Below are positions 1 to 11,155 of a stretch of 53,816 nt of DNA, in pieces. How positions within the stretch are numbered: the stretch's first letter is position 1; the number at the start of each line of letters is the position of its first letter. The stretch lies in NCBI GenBank assembly GCA_015680685.1, contig MNCI01003314.1, positions 2,526 through 56,341 of the forward strand. Reading direction: 5' to 3'. Under the pieces are notes generated by a model. That model did not search any database, was not told the origin of the DNA, and was given only the letters and a program-made list of their open reading frames with translations. The DNA is from Gnetum montanum. Taxonomy: Eukaryota > Streptophyta > Gnetopsida > Gnetales > Gnetaceae. Made by a program: the position numbers and the translations under genes.

Positions 1-1154
1 AAAATTGGAGAAATCTATGGTTGTAAGTAAATTATAGCTTTAGTGTTGAAGGTTGATGGGTTTTTTTCTAGATTGATTCACTAGTAAAAAAATTTTGATG
101 TTGAAGCCTTTTGGGTACAAGATGAAAGTGCCAGATTATTCCCTTGTCAAAGATCAGAGGATAGTAAAATTAGTAAGGAAGGAAGTATATTATTTATGTG
201 GAAGGCACAAAGTTGTAGGTCCCGGTTGTTAAATTCGGTCGTATCCTTAAGACAACATTTGAAATTTCATGTAAAATAGGAATTAAACAAAAATCAGCAA
301 TGCCTCAAATATTTTGAAAAATTATGCAGCATCAGTGAAGGGAAAAGAAGACTGCGGTATTACTAGAAAATACATGGCCACCGTAAAATCATGGCCAAGC
401 CAACAAACATCACCGCAGCCATTGCTCTACACCACCGTAGCCGTTGACGTTGCTGATTTGCTGGTTCAAAACAAGAACAAAACGTTGGAGGCGATCTCAA
501 GGTGCATAGAAACCCCATACAAATTGCCGCACGACATTCAGCTTGGCACATGAAACATCTAACGCAGGATATGTTGTTACGATTTTGGTGGTGTGGTTGC
601 AACGATTCTGAAGGTTTCTATAGGCGGTTTCGGCAGATGCAGATCCATAAAACATTAGCCCTTGGTTCAACAATCAATGGCAATGGCAGTAAAGATTCAA
701 GGGAAAATTTTCAAACAAAAACGTAGGAAGCCCTAAGTTAATTTGGGGGCAAAATGAAAAATCTCTGGTAACCGAAACCCTCTGTTTAAAACAGTATGTT
801 CAGCACAACATTATCCAAAAAAAACCCCCTTTCTTCTCCAACACGCGACGGCGGAGTCAGATTGTAGTTGCAGAGCCTTCCCCCACGGTGATCATCGGTT
901 ACGATTTTGCAAGGCCTTATTGTGCGGAGGCAGTTTGAATCTGCAGTTTGGATGATGCTGCATTTTGAATCTTGCTTCAAACATGTGTCAGTTCTTGCAG
1001 GTTCTAGGCAGAAATAAGAGAAAGATCGTTGCCCTGGAATTATGATGAAACCTCCACGCGATTTACAGGGAAGACAAGAAGAATCATTTTGTCGCTTTTA
1101 CCAGAAAGTATTCAATTACTTCTGCCGCTTAAAATGAAATATAAATTAACCAAT
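1..1154. other. Unassigned sequence, no recognised gene
   Basis: No retroelement domain, LTR edge or known protein is recognised here. The part from about 300 to 1100 looks richer in G+C and CpG than the rest of the window. Short open frames exist on both strands (for example 314-553 plus and 363-602 minus), but they overlap, none resembles a known family, and none carries a convincing domain. It may be low-copy or gene-flanking DNA. Confidence 0.4.
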
Positions 1155-1183
1155 AATATATATATGTAGATATATATATATAT
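1155..1183. repeat. TA-rich microsatellite
   Basis: An imperfect run of TA dinucleotides, interrupted once by GTAGA. It is simple-sequence DNA with no coding value. Confidence 0.8.
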
Positions 1184-1322
1184 CCATAACATGAAGTACT
1201 CATTATATGAAGCCTTGATTTAGAGACTTGCCTTCAATTATCCCAAGTCATAACAAATATTATTTTAAAACATATAAATTACTACCCATTATAAATTTGC
1301 AATATTAATTATCCCATTTAAA

Positions 1323-1790
1323 TGTTACATTACATTAATGTTAGCATAAAATTCTCCTAATTTTATGCATAACTTCCTAACTCCCTAACTACATAACTTT
1401 CTCCTAGCTTGTTGGAGAAGCAATTTTCTAATTGGTTAGTCAAGTTACTTGGGAGAGAAGTTAGGTGAGATATTTTTAAAAATGTAACTTCCCTACCTAC
1501 CTTGGAATCCTATAAAAAGGCTTCAAGGGGGGTGGGGAGAGGAGGAGTAGGATGACTTAACATATCATCACTTCTCACATCACTTGGAAGACTTTTGGGA
1601 GAAGACTTGTCATCTCATTTTGAGAAGGCTACAAGTTACCATTTGGGCTCTCACTTAGAGACATTTTGAGTCTTGGCAGAAGAGCTTTGTAAAGAAGAAG
1701 TTGTGACGATTGCTTGCAAGATGGCTTGCTAGAATAAAGATTTCAGCCTCTTTGTCATGGTCCTGTGAGTTATGTATTTTATTTTTTGTT
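1323..1790 (+). promoter_or_regulatory. LTR-like promoter stretch (possible solo or broken LTR)
   Basis: The stretch begins with TGTTACATTA, typical of an LTR start. It has a good TATA box (TATAAAAA, 1511-1518) after a pyrimidine-rich upstream part, a purine-rich leader, and an AATAAA signal at 1733-1738. TATA box then polyadenylation signal within about 220 bp is the layout of U3-R-U5 in a plant LTR. I see no second copy, no primer site and no clear CA end, so it could also be an ordinary plant promoter. The right limit is a guess. Confidence 0.35.
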
Positions 1791-2835
1791 TTGTTTAAAT
1801 TGTTTAGCTAGTGGTTTAGATAGTATCATCCTTGGCAAGTAATTTTGGGATTTTTAGATTGCTCTTACTATTCTTGTTGCCCGATTGAAATTTCTATTAA
1901 AATTTTGCCATAGAAGAACTTGTGTTTAAAAGTATTAAAAGAATTTTAGTAGTAAATTTCATTATTGTGCAACGTGTGGGAACTGCTATTGGGATTGTTG
2001 TAAGAGAGCCTCTATTTGTAGTCACGCCGTTGAACAATCCAGTAGTCGAGAGGATTCAGAAAATCTTTGGTATTTTGATGGGACCTGAATAGCTTCTTTT
2101 TATCTTTAAAGTGAATTCCCATGGTATTTAAATCAGAAATTGTCAAGTCTTTTAAAGGTTCTGTTTGAATGCAATCATTGACATCTATTATCTAGTCAAA
2201 ATGGAGTCTCGTACATGGTAGTTTACGTAGCAATTTTTGGTAGCATAGTAGGATTGTCTTGAAGAAATTGCTTTTTTTAGCCTTAGAAGTTTGATCAATT
2301 CATAGATATTGAATTTGGGATAGCTTTATTGCAAAGTGTTTACTCATGTCATTTTACCTTGTTTAAATATTTGAGGTTTACAAAAATCTGCTTTTTTTTT
2401 CTTTTCTGCTTATTTCCATCGAATCTTGCTCTATTTCTAGTTTTCTTGTGGAACTATCTCTTTCTCTGGGGAAAATTAGGAGTAGATTGCGGAGTTGTGC
2501 TCAAATGTTTCTACAAGATTTTATTTGTTACAAGTAGGTATTATAAGGACCGCGTAGACTAGGCAGTTGAACAAAATAGGAAATTTTCAACAACTCACAG
2601 TACTTGGCAAAGTTGGCTGAATCTCTTTCAAGTAAGTCATTTGTAGTTCACACACAATGCAATTGTTGCATTTCTCACAACCGCACGCTGCAACAGCACA
2701 CACACATACTCACATTAACTACTGAGTTTATTTGGAGGTATCTGGGCCTTGGTGTTGCCAGAGACCAGCAGGCACCTAAATCCTGTTTGAGGACACTCGT
2801 TGGCGGTCGCATCCCAAACGGTCACCAATAGTCAT
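1791..2835. other. Unassigned sequence left of element A
   Basis: AT-rich sequence with no recognised domain. The short plus-strand frames at 2329-2562 and 2604-2831 show no family resemblance. The junction with element A lies near 2840, where similarity to the integrase end of element D stops. No LTR of the A family is present to the left, so this stretch probably joined A through a deletion or rearrangement. Confidence 0.4.
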
Positions 2836-2839
2836 CATT

Positions 2840-3890
2840 TCCCCTAAAGGGAAAGTTTCATGAATAATATAAGGTCCTTCCCATAGTGTTTGAAATTTAG
2901 TTCGTTGTGGCACATGTGTGGGATTCCAATACAGAACCTTCTCTGCTAGTTGGTATTTGACTTTCCTAATCCTCAGGTCATGAAGTTACTTGTTGAAGGC
3001 ATTGTGCAGTTCATTGGATGATAGGGTAGCTAATCAATTCTCATCTAGGAAGTTAAGGTTCATTAGCCATTCTTTTTGTGCTAGATCAAGGTCAAGGTTG
3101 AGGTCACATGTTGTAGATAGTGTACGGAGCTTAGCTTGGATAGGAAGTGTGAGAAGTTTACCATACACTAACTCATAGGGAGAGTAGCCTATAGGGAGTT
3201 TCCATGTCAAGAGGTATGCCCAAAAAGCATCGTTTAGTTTGGTGCTCCAGTCTCTCCTATATTTGCTAATGGTTCATGTTAATATTTTTGTGATCTCCCT
3301 ATTGGTGACATTGGCTTGACTATTCACTTGAGTTTGATACTCCTAAGCATTGCATCAATTTTTAAAAAGTCACACCTATGAAATGTGTATCATTGTTAGA
3401 AATAAGTGCACATTTGTTGTTGAACAAACATGTAGCAGTAGATGATGTATAGTCTGTAACAGTGGTTGCTTCTGCCCACTTTGTAAAATAGTCAACAATA
3501 ACAACAATGTAGCCTTTTCCATTGGACATTGGTGTAATAGGCCCCATAAAATAAATACCCCATATCTCGAAGGGTTTTAAGGGTTGAATCCATTATTGTG
3601 GACCCTCCATTCTAGTAGTCATTTCCCCATTGCATTGATAGCACTTACAAGATTGGATGAAATGATGAGCATCCTAGAACAATGTAGGCCAATAATATCC
3701 TATGTGTAAGATGTTAATGGTTTTTTATCTCCCAGCATAATGACCCCCACAAGGGCCCTCATGAGCATCTTGAAAAACTCGCAATTGATCTACATTGGGA
3801 ACACACCATCAAACCAAGCCATTGGGACATACCTTATAAAGGTGTCCATTGATTTCCATGAAATATTTGGCTCAGTGAAGAAACTATTAT
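2840..3890 (-). pseudogene. Integrase of element A (decayed)
   Basis: Integrase joins retroelement DNA to the host genome. Reading leftwards, a HHCC-like zinc-finger part (AHEGPCGGHY near 3750, later Cys pair near 3645) comes first. The core domain starts with [13 protein letters not shown] near 3545 and is followed by VDYFTKWAEA. The second catalytic Asp region reads ALISNNDTHF where the neighbouring element D has ALISDNGRHF, so that Asp is replaced by Asn. Residues around it are also missing, and the catalytic Glu position has changed (QANVTNREI). The C-terminal part runs to about 2840. Stops and frameshifts are present, so the copy is inactive. Confidence 0.8.
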
Positions 3891-3910
3891 TTATTTTTAA
3901 CATCTAGCCC

Positions 3911-5526
3911 TTATGGTGTTTCTTGTGTAAGTAGATAAGTGAGAATGTTACTATAACAGTTTGTATCGGTGGGTAATTGGTTGTTTATTATACTTGCAAA
4001 GAGGAGTTCATCAGGGAAATGGTCAAACATTGGATATTCATCCTCTTTGTTATCCCATCGTAACTGAGATAAATGATCAGCAACAACATTCTCAGTGCCT
4101 TTACAGTCAATCATCGTAACATTGAACTCTTGTAAGATCATGAGCCATCATATGATGCGAGGGCTCACCATTGGTTTATTCATTAGGAACTGAATTACAC
4201 TATGATCCATATGTACAAATATCTTATAGCCCAATACATAGTGCCTAAATTTTTCTAGTACAAACACCACAACCATTAACTCTTTTTCCATTGTGGTGTA
4301 ATTGAGTTGTGCACCGGTAATACTTCAACTTTTACAATGGATGTAATAGGGATGTCTTGGTCATCTAACTTTGTAAGTATAGCTCCTAAAGTAAATTTGG
4401 ATGCATTAGTCATTATGTAGAATGGCCTAGACTAGTCAAGGGCTTGTAGAATAGGTGTTTCTACAAGCTTTTGCTTTAAGGTTTGAAAGGCTAGCTCACA
4501 TTTCTTGGTCCATTCAAAGGGTACATCCTTTTTTGTTAGTTCTACCAAAGGTTTTGCAATCCTTGGAAAGTTCTCACTGAAGCATTTATAATAGCTAGTA
4601 TGTCCAAGGAATGATCAAATGTATTTTACAGTTTTAGGTTGCTGAGTGATCCCTTGGATGACCTTAATCTTTTCAGGATCTACCTCTATCCTTGTTTTTG
4701 AAATCTTATGCCCTAATACAATGCCTTCTTGGACCATTAAATGGATTTTTTTCCAATTGAGCCTTAAGTTAGTTTCAACACATCATTTTAGTACTTGCTC
4801 TAATAAGTCCAATGTTTGTTTGAAGTCTACTTTATAGGTGGAGAAATCGTCCATAAAGACCTTTATACCATTTCCTATTTTCTACTAAAATATGCTTAGA
4901 ACCAAATGTTTATATGCAAATGTCCCTCAAGGACTTGTGAATGTAGTCTTGGCTTGGTCTTTTGGCACTATTTAAATTTTATTGTATCCACTGTAACCAT
5001 CTAGAAAACTATAGTAGTAATGCTCTAAAATGGTATCTAAGACTTGGTCAATGAATGGAAATGGAAAATGGTCTTTAAATGTTACCGTGTTTAGCATCCT
5101 AAAGTCTATACACACCCTCCATTTACCTCCCTTTTTAGGCACAATGACTAAGGGACTAAGTCATTCACTATTAGCAATGGGGTAGATGAAACTAGCTTTT
5201 AGAAGTTGTTCAATTTCTTCTTTAACCACTTGCTTAAGCTTTGGGTTCAGTTGCCTTTACGGTTGTTGTCGAGGTTTTATGGAGGTGTCAGTGTAAATTC
5301 TATGTTGGCATATCCTGGGATCTATTCTAGTTAATTCAGGATATGACCAAGCAAAGGCTTTCAACCATTTTTTTTTTACCATTTTTAGTAGTCTTTCTTT
5401 TTGTTGAGGAGTGAGCTTAGAGTTAATGATTACCAGTTTTCCATTTTTGAGAAATGTATACTCCATACTAGTGGGCAATGGTTTTAACTCAAGGGGCTCT
5501 TGCTTGAACTCATCAGGGATTTTCAA
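3911..5526 (-). pseudogene. Reverse transcriptase and RNase H of element A (decayed)
   Basis: This pol segment would copy element RNA into DNA. It starts with the protease-RT linker (5526-5257, LKPLPTSMEYTFLKNG). The RT fingers and palm follow with VPKKGGKWRVCIDFR near 5140 and DGYSGYN near 5000. The catalytic box FMDDF lies near 4850. Compared with element D, about 45 bp are missing near 4905, removing the conserved FGLCNAPA stretch that normally precedes FMDD. RT connection and RNase H follow (LGHKISKTRIEVDPEK, FLGHTSYY), ending with VVADHLSQL and an acidic tail near 4000. Several stops break the frame. It is a clear Athila-like pol but not functional. Confidence 0.85.
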
Positions 5527-5739
5527 CTTCTCCTAGTTGATATTTTTGATGTCAGGCCTTGAAAGTTGGTGATGGACTTGTTCTAATGTGTCTATGCTAT
5601 CGATGTAGGTGCAAGTCAAGCCTTCAATTGGTTCCATGCATATAGTTGAATTGTTCTCTTGGTTAGCTGTCAACCACTGGGTGCCTTGTCTTGTGGTTGT
5701 TGCATACAGGCATTTTTGTATGTTAGTTATTTGTGCATA

Positions 5740-6291
5740 TTAGTTGCATGCAGGAAATGTTAAATGTTGTACAAACCAGGACTTCTGCATGCAATTATAC
5801 CCTATGTCACTATATGCGATGCATGGAACTTTCTTCTTCTCAATATTTCTAAACGTATTTTTCTTTGATATTTCTAGGGAAAGATCATGTATTCTTAGGA
5901 GTGCATCAATTATGCTTAGCCATGCTCTTCCCATAATGATTGGGAAGTTCCCCTTATAGTTGTTGACTTGAATCACTAGGAAATTGGTTGGATACGACCA
6001 CCCACAAATAGTGGTGACAATGTCCTCCACTAGTCCTAATGGGATAGTGATGGAATGATCGGCCAACTCTAAATGAATGTTACCTTTTTCAAATGGAGGT
6101 AAGTTCTAGGCTTTATACATTTCTTGAGAAATTAAGTTAACACCAGAACCTAAATCCAAAAAAGCTTTGCAAGGCTTATTCCTAGCGATTTGCAAATATA
6201 TATGAGGACTTCCAAGATTAGAGAATTTCCTAGGAAGGCAACCAACTTTAATCCAATTGGTAATGGCATGAGTCAACATGAACGTGTGCAT
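5740..6291 (-). pseudogene. Aspartic protease of element A (decayed)
   Basis: A retropepsin-like domain that would cleave the Gag-Pol polyprotein. The active-site region reads FLDLGSGVNLISQEMY near 6110-6160. Element B has DSGAGVNLIS at the same place, so the catalytic Asp is kept but the following Ser is Leu here. Downstream, GLVEDIVTTICGWSYP and IIMGRAWLSIIDA correspond to the flap and the C-terminal hydrophobic-Gly motif. It follows the proline-rich end of gag and precedes the RT linker, as expected. Confidence 0.8.
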
Positions 6292-6299
6292 TAAGTATA

Positions 6300-8500
6300 G
6301 TCTTTAGTTCAAAGGAAGCTCTAAAGATTTGAATGATGGTGAGGCATTTGGAGAATTAGTTGCTTATGGTTGCAAGAACTTGGTTGGACTATTGGTTCTA
6401 AAGAAGGATCTCTTCTTTGTGTGGTTGTTTGAACCAACAGTAGGTTGAGGGTTGAAAACCCTTGTAGTGTTACGTTGTTGTGGCTAGGCAGGGAGCTCAC
6501 CCTGCATAGTTGGAGTAGGTGGTAATGGAGCTAAGTGTGGAAGAGGTGCAGTTAGATGAGAAGGATAGTACATTTTTGGAACATCTCCCTTAGGAGAAGG
6601 AGTTCTATAGTACTCATGGATTTGGTAGTGAGGTTGAGAAGTGACATGACTAGTGGAGTCACATGGAGAGAGTGGTTGTTGCACATAGTATCCATATGGG
6701 TTAGGTTGATGGTAAGGGTACTATTGATGTGGTGTTGGCATTCCCCATGATTATGGGTGCTTCCACTATTGATATTGTTCATTTGGTTGTGGTGGAGTTC
6801 CACTTGGATAATACGTCAAGGGTTGGTGGAATTGCCTTAGGTTATCTTGAAGATAAGGTAATCTTCGGGGTGTTTGCTGTCTGTTTAATCATGGGCTTAG
6901 TGTATACAGCCTAGACTCTTGCAGATGTGAGATTACTGGGCAAAATCCCTTAGGATGGTCATATTGGCATATCTCACATCCACCATCATTGTTTGTATTC
7001 GAATCCACAACCTCTTCAATGATGGAAACTTTGCCCTTACCTTTGTTACGTGCATATTCAACTCTTTCTTTTTTCTCCTTTCTCAGTCACTACCTTGCTC
7101 TCTAGACTCCTCTACTATTTTGAGAATAGTCTAGAATTTATTATCTAGGGAGTCCCACATTTGATCTACCTTTGTCAATACTTTTGATGCAAATTTTTGA
7201 ATGGGAAAAGTTTTCCTTTTCACCATCTCTTCAAGTGGTAACTCTTCTTTATCCTTAAAAAATCTAACTCCCTTCTTTTGTAGGGAAGGATCTCTGTTGT
7301 ACTCTTCCACACTTTCTCTTTTTCTTAACTCACCTTCATCCTTGGCAACTTGCTTCAACAATCTTTATACTTGATGGGATCTAAGCTTGAAGACTCTTCC
7401 TTGGGCATAAGTCCCAAGGGTTCTTCATGTTTCGTGCCTAAGCCCATCTACAAGATGGCATAGTTGTTCCCTCTGCTAGTAACCATCGCTAGCGCAATGA
7501 TGTAATAGTGCATAGTATTAGCCCATGGCAGCATCCAAGGGTTCATGTCCTCCTTGTTTCCATCCTTGAATTTGCTTATGTAGGTTGGACACTCAGGAGT
7601 ATATTTAATACTTATCGTTGACTAGTTCTAACATGGTACTCAATCGGTGAATGGATTCTAGTTTTAAGGACTGGTACCAGCTTTCCACTTCTTAGATCAG
7701 TGTCTATGGAAAAAAATTTAGTTTTTGCCATTCGTTTTCTATGTTTTGCAAGGCACATGCATCATAGAACACTTGTAGATGATTTTGAGGATCCACATTG
7801 TATCCCCCTTCAAATCATGGGATATTCTTCATGTCTAATCTTTTGATCCTACTATCCTTTTGGTGCCTTGTTGGGATCCTACTGGCCTTAGTTATATCTA
7901 GCATACTCCGGGTAGCGAGTAGGGGTTCATTGTGATCATATTCTCTATGGCATCTATGATGCCTATGCTATTCCCTACTCTTCCTCCTTTCATGTTGTGT
8001 TTCTCTAGAATGCCCTCATTCCCTTTCTCGATTGTTTTGTCTATTATTCCTGTTACACCTACCATTATCCTTAGGGTCTTTCCCTTTGGTACTATGTTTC
8101 GATCTTGAAGGAGAGGAGGAAGGAGATGATGAAGGTGAAGAGGAAGGAGAATTGGGACCATGACGATGCTTGCTACCTTCTCTTTAGTGGTCATGGCCTC
8201 GATCGTAGTTACGATTAGAATGTCCATCTTTCTCATGCATTCATGTTTCTTTTTCGAACCCTCTGTGTTCATCGGCACTAGAATCTAGGTTATGGATAGT
8301 TGAGTGAAGATTCTAATACACAACCCATGGACTAAATTCAATGGGAGGAACATCAATTTATGGAAGACCTCTCGAGGTAGGTTTACCAACCTCATTTTCA
8401 CTTAGGACATACAGGATGTCCTGAGACCACTTCCCCTTCATAGATTTATGATGTCTCTCCTATTGTAAGTCCCTTTGGAATTGTGCCTCTATGGGTTGAT
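6300..8500 (-). pseudogene. Gag of element A (decayed, N-terminus deleted)
   Basis: Structural protein of the retroelement particle. Compared with Gag of element B, roughly the first 110 residues are missing, and the frame begins near B's QRDLRQES-like segment (about 8470). An Arg/Ser/His-rich stretch follows (about 8230-8050) in a frame different from the longest open frame there. The Retrotrans_gag core lies near 7880-7380. A zinc knuckle at 6940-6978 has spacing CX2CX3HX4C (CEICQYDHPKGFC). A Pro/Gln/Tyr-rich tail runs to protease. Stops and frameshifts are many. Confidence 0.75.
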
Positions 8501-8563
8501 ACTTAGGGTTCGTTCCAATGAGGGGAAGATTCGTAAGTTCTAATTAGCACACAAACAAAAAAG

Positions 8564-8581
8564 TCCCCAACAACGGTGCCA
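8564..8581 (-). other. Primer binding site of element A (tRNA-Asp type)
   Basis: On the minus strand it reads TGGCACCGTTGTTGGGGA, directly next to the 5' LTR. It differs by two bases from the complement of the 3' end of plant tRNA-Asp (TGGCGCCGTTGCCGGGGA), the primer known for Athila elements. Confidence 0.8.
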
Positions 8582-8582
8582 A

Positions 8583-9382
8583 TGATGAGTGGCGAGGTAC
8601 CCCTACACTCAACCATACAAATACGAGCATTACGCATGGTTCGGTTGAACTCCAAGGACTAAGTGCTTATGCACCGTCATAGAACAAGGATGGATTAGAC
8701 AATTGTTGTCTTCCTAAGCTTACTCATATGGCATGATTGTATGGTTAAGTAAAATTGAGGCATATGATTTTTTTTCTTTTTATGTTTTAGGTCCTGGTGC
8801 TAAAAAGGGAAGAAGTGAATTAACTGAATAACTAATTTAATTTAACTAATCGGCTAGGCTATCAGTACTGGGATTACCAAACACTAGTCATTACTCGGTT
8901 ACCAAGTGTTCCATGTATGCTTGAACTAGTCATACTAAATGTGCTTACTTGGGAAAAGTTATGAATCAATAAAAGCAACATCAGTTAACTAATGAAAGCA
9001 TTAAATAACTGTAAATAACATTAATTGCAAGAAATAAGCTATTCTAAATGCTACAAGGTTTATCATAAAGTTCATCTTTATTTCTAGACATAAGGTGTGC
9101 TAGGTACACAATGCTTGAATAAAGATCCATTCACTTTATGAATCCTACTATGGGCACTTAGAAATAATTGTAACTATGAGAAGGAGAAACTACAAGAGTT
9201 TGGGTAAGAAACTAACTATCAAATTATCAAACCAACTACACCTGCTTCTTATTTATAGGCAATGAGGCAAGTTCCAATCTCGGATGTCTGATATCACTTG
9301 GTAAGCTTTGATATCATAGACCCGATATCGCAGACTCGATATTGCAGATTCAATATTGCAGTCTCGATATCATGGCTCATCA
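8583..9382 (-). repeat. 5' LTR of element A (800 bp)
   Basis: Bounded by inverted ends TGATGAG at 8583 and CTCATCA ending at 9382. On the sense strand U3 begins at 9382. Six GATATC-like boxes start at 9290, 9310, 9324, 9338, 9352 and 9366, five of them spaced exactly 14 bp. A TATA box (CCTATAAAT) lies at 9251-9259 and AATAAA at 9077-9082. The partner 3' LTR is not in the window. Confidence 0.85.
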
Positions 9383-9399
9383 CTTATGATGTCTCCTTT

Positions 9400-9800
9400 A
9401 TTATTGAGATAGTTTCATTTAAGGACATATATTTTCTTAGTTAAGGTTTTGATTTTCATGCAATTTTCATAATTGGGTTTGTTAATAATGCAAAAATTTC
9501 TCTTTAAACTAACACTATTTTCTTCATTAGAGACTTATCTAATAGAGATCAAAGAGTTAGAATGATTAGTAACATAATACATATTGGAAATGATAAATTT
9601 TTATCTATTTTTTAATTTAACTACACAATATCCTTTTCCTTCTATGATTGAGTATTTTCCATCTCTAATTTTGATGTTGTAAAGACTACTGTTTATTTTA
9701 TAATTTAGAAGATAATTTTTTCAGGGTGTCATGTGATTGGAAAACCTACTATATAAAATTAAAGAATCTTTCTTTATTCTTTAATTGAATTAAAGGTTGC
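9400..9800 (-). pseudogene. Ty1/copia protease fragment (element H, left part)
   Basis: Translated on the minus strand from about 9740, the sequence reads SRFSNHMTP then KNYLLNYK, IEGKGYCVVK, NMYYVTNHSNSLISI and CIINKPNY. This is the known layout of the copia aspartic protease: DSG-type site with NHMT, then GKG, then the NVYYVPNL-NLISI stretch. The catalytic Asp itself is lost and stops are present. The protease is cut off on the right at 9810 by the insertion of element E. The upstream gag of the same element resumes at 21641. On the left it is cut by the LTR of element A. Confidence 0.7.
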
Positions 9801-9810
9801 ATAATAACCT

Positions 9811-11155
9811 TGAAACACCACCAAATTTGCATATTATAACCTTTGTAATCCCATCCCATAAAACTAAGGAAAAAATTTATTATAAATGTGAAAGTTGTAA
9901 TACATGAGGGGAAATCTCACATATTTATTATTTTAGAGTTAAATAATGCCTCATAAGTGGCCAAAACCTGATTCCCCAAATGAAAAGAGTCACCTAGTGT
10001 CTATATTTGGGCTTGTGGGGGGAGGGATTAAAAATGCCTTTTGGAATGCCAAAAAGATAATTTGATGGATTTTATTGGGGGTTTACACTTTTATACATTG
10101 ACAAACCCCTGTAAGAGGTAAGCCAAGTAGGAGACATCAAAGCCAACATGGAGGAGTGCAAGGGGTGGATCTCACCTACGCGCAACATGGAGAGGGGGGT
10201 AACTCTACCTAAATGGATTTGAACTTCCCCCTAGCATTGATCTCTCATCCCCCTCAATATTGATACCTCCTCCCCAATGTGGAAGTAACATGGCCAAGAT
10301 TTTAACATCAACTCCAACTAGGATCTTGCATGCCAGCATGGAAGATCTGTACCTAGCATTGATCTTTCAACCCCCCAACATTGACATGCTTTCCCTAGCA
10401 TGGAGGGATTAGCTAGTGTGGAGGGGCTAGCCAATGTGGATACATGGGCGTGGATCTCACCTATCCCACCTAAAACATAGCCAAAATTTGCATCCAAATT
10501 ATAGCCAATTTGTAACAAAAATTAAGGCTAAAACACTATATAAACCAACCCCAAATATCATTTTTAGTTGGACCCCCTTAGCGTTGAAATACTTTGGCAT
10601 TTGTAGTATTCAAGAGCTTGAACACACACAAAGCCTCTTGAACCCCTAGCGTGGGATTCACTTTTTGAAAAATTGTTATCCCTTCATAGCAATATTTACA
10701 TCCCCATAGCTATTGTTACACCTCTCCTCCACACCCCTCCCCACCCCACCCCCCTCCCCCCCTTAACACCCCCCTTGTAAATCTAGTGCAAGGAGCATCC
10801 AAATCATGAAGTAGTAGATTCCAAGCCCCTTGCCAAACTAAATCCTGCTTGTCCCCAAGAACATGTTTGTACACAATCTCTAAACTCTCTTTATTTTTGG
10901 TGAAATAAAGTTTACTATTTTAATTTGAGTACTAATCAAATCTATTATCTATTTTTAGTACATTTACATTTTTAGATCTACAATTGTATTTGGATTTTTA
11001 TTACCAATTTTGCATCCACCTAAGTCCTTGGGTGATCTATTAGACTGTTCAAGGTACTATAAATCCCATTTTTTTGAAGGCCCTAGGGATTCAAGGTTAA
11101 AGATGTTACACTAGGATTTTTGGTTTTATAGTAACTAAATTGTTTAGCTGCTACA
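9811..11155 (+). repeat. 5' LTR of element E (1345 bp)
   Basis: Starts TGAAACACCACC, ends GCTACA. TATA box TATATAAA at 10537-10544 and AATAAA at 10904-10909. It contains many short C-rich phrases around CATGG and CTAGCATTG. The first ~100 bp differ from the right copy at about 16 positions by hand count, so the insertion is old. Confidence 0.85.

Larger units (their letters stand above)
2840..9382 (-). mobile_element. Athila-like Ty3/gypsy element A, 3' end missing
   Basis: Minus-strand LTR retrotransposon. Read from right to left it has a 5' LTR (8583-9382), a primer binding site, gag, protease, RT, RNase H and integrase. The order protease-RT-RNase H-integrase is that of Ty3/gypsy. The tRNA-Asp-like primer site and the acidic stretch after RNase H point to the Athila lineage. 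The copy stops at the integrase C-terminus near 2840, with no 3' region, polypurine tract or 3' LTR. All genes carry stops or frameshifts. Its right LTR end abuts a copia protease fragment, so A probably inserted into that copia element. Confidence 0.85.

Noticed and set aside
2604-2831. Plus-strand frame of 75 residues left of element A
   Set aside because: No domain or homologous copy, and its composition gives no support for coding.
7898-8278. Long open minus-strand frame in element A's gag region
   Set aside because: Comparison with B shows that the real Gag text (Arg/Ser/His-rich) is in another frame. This one is a shadow.
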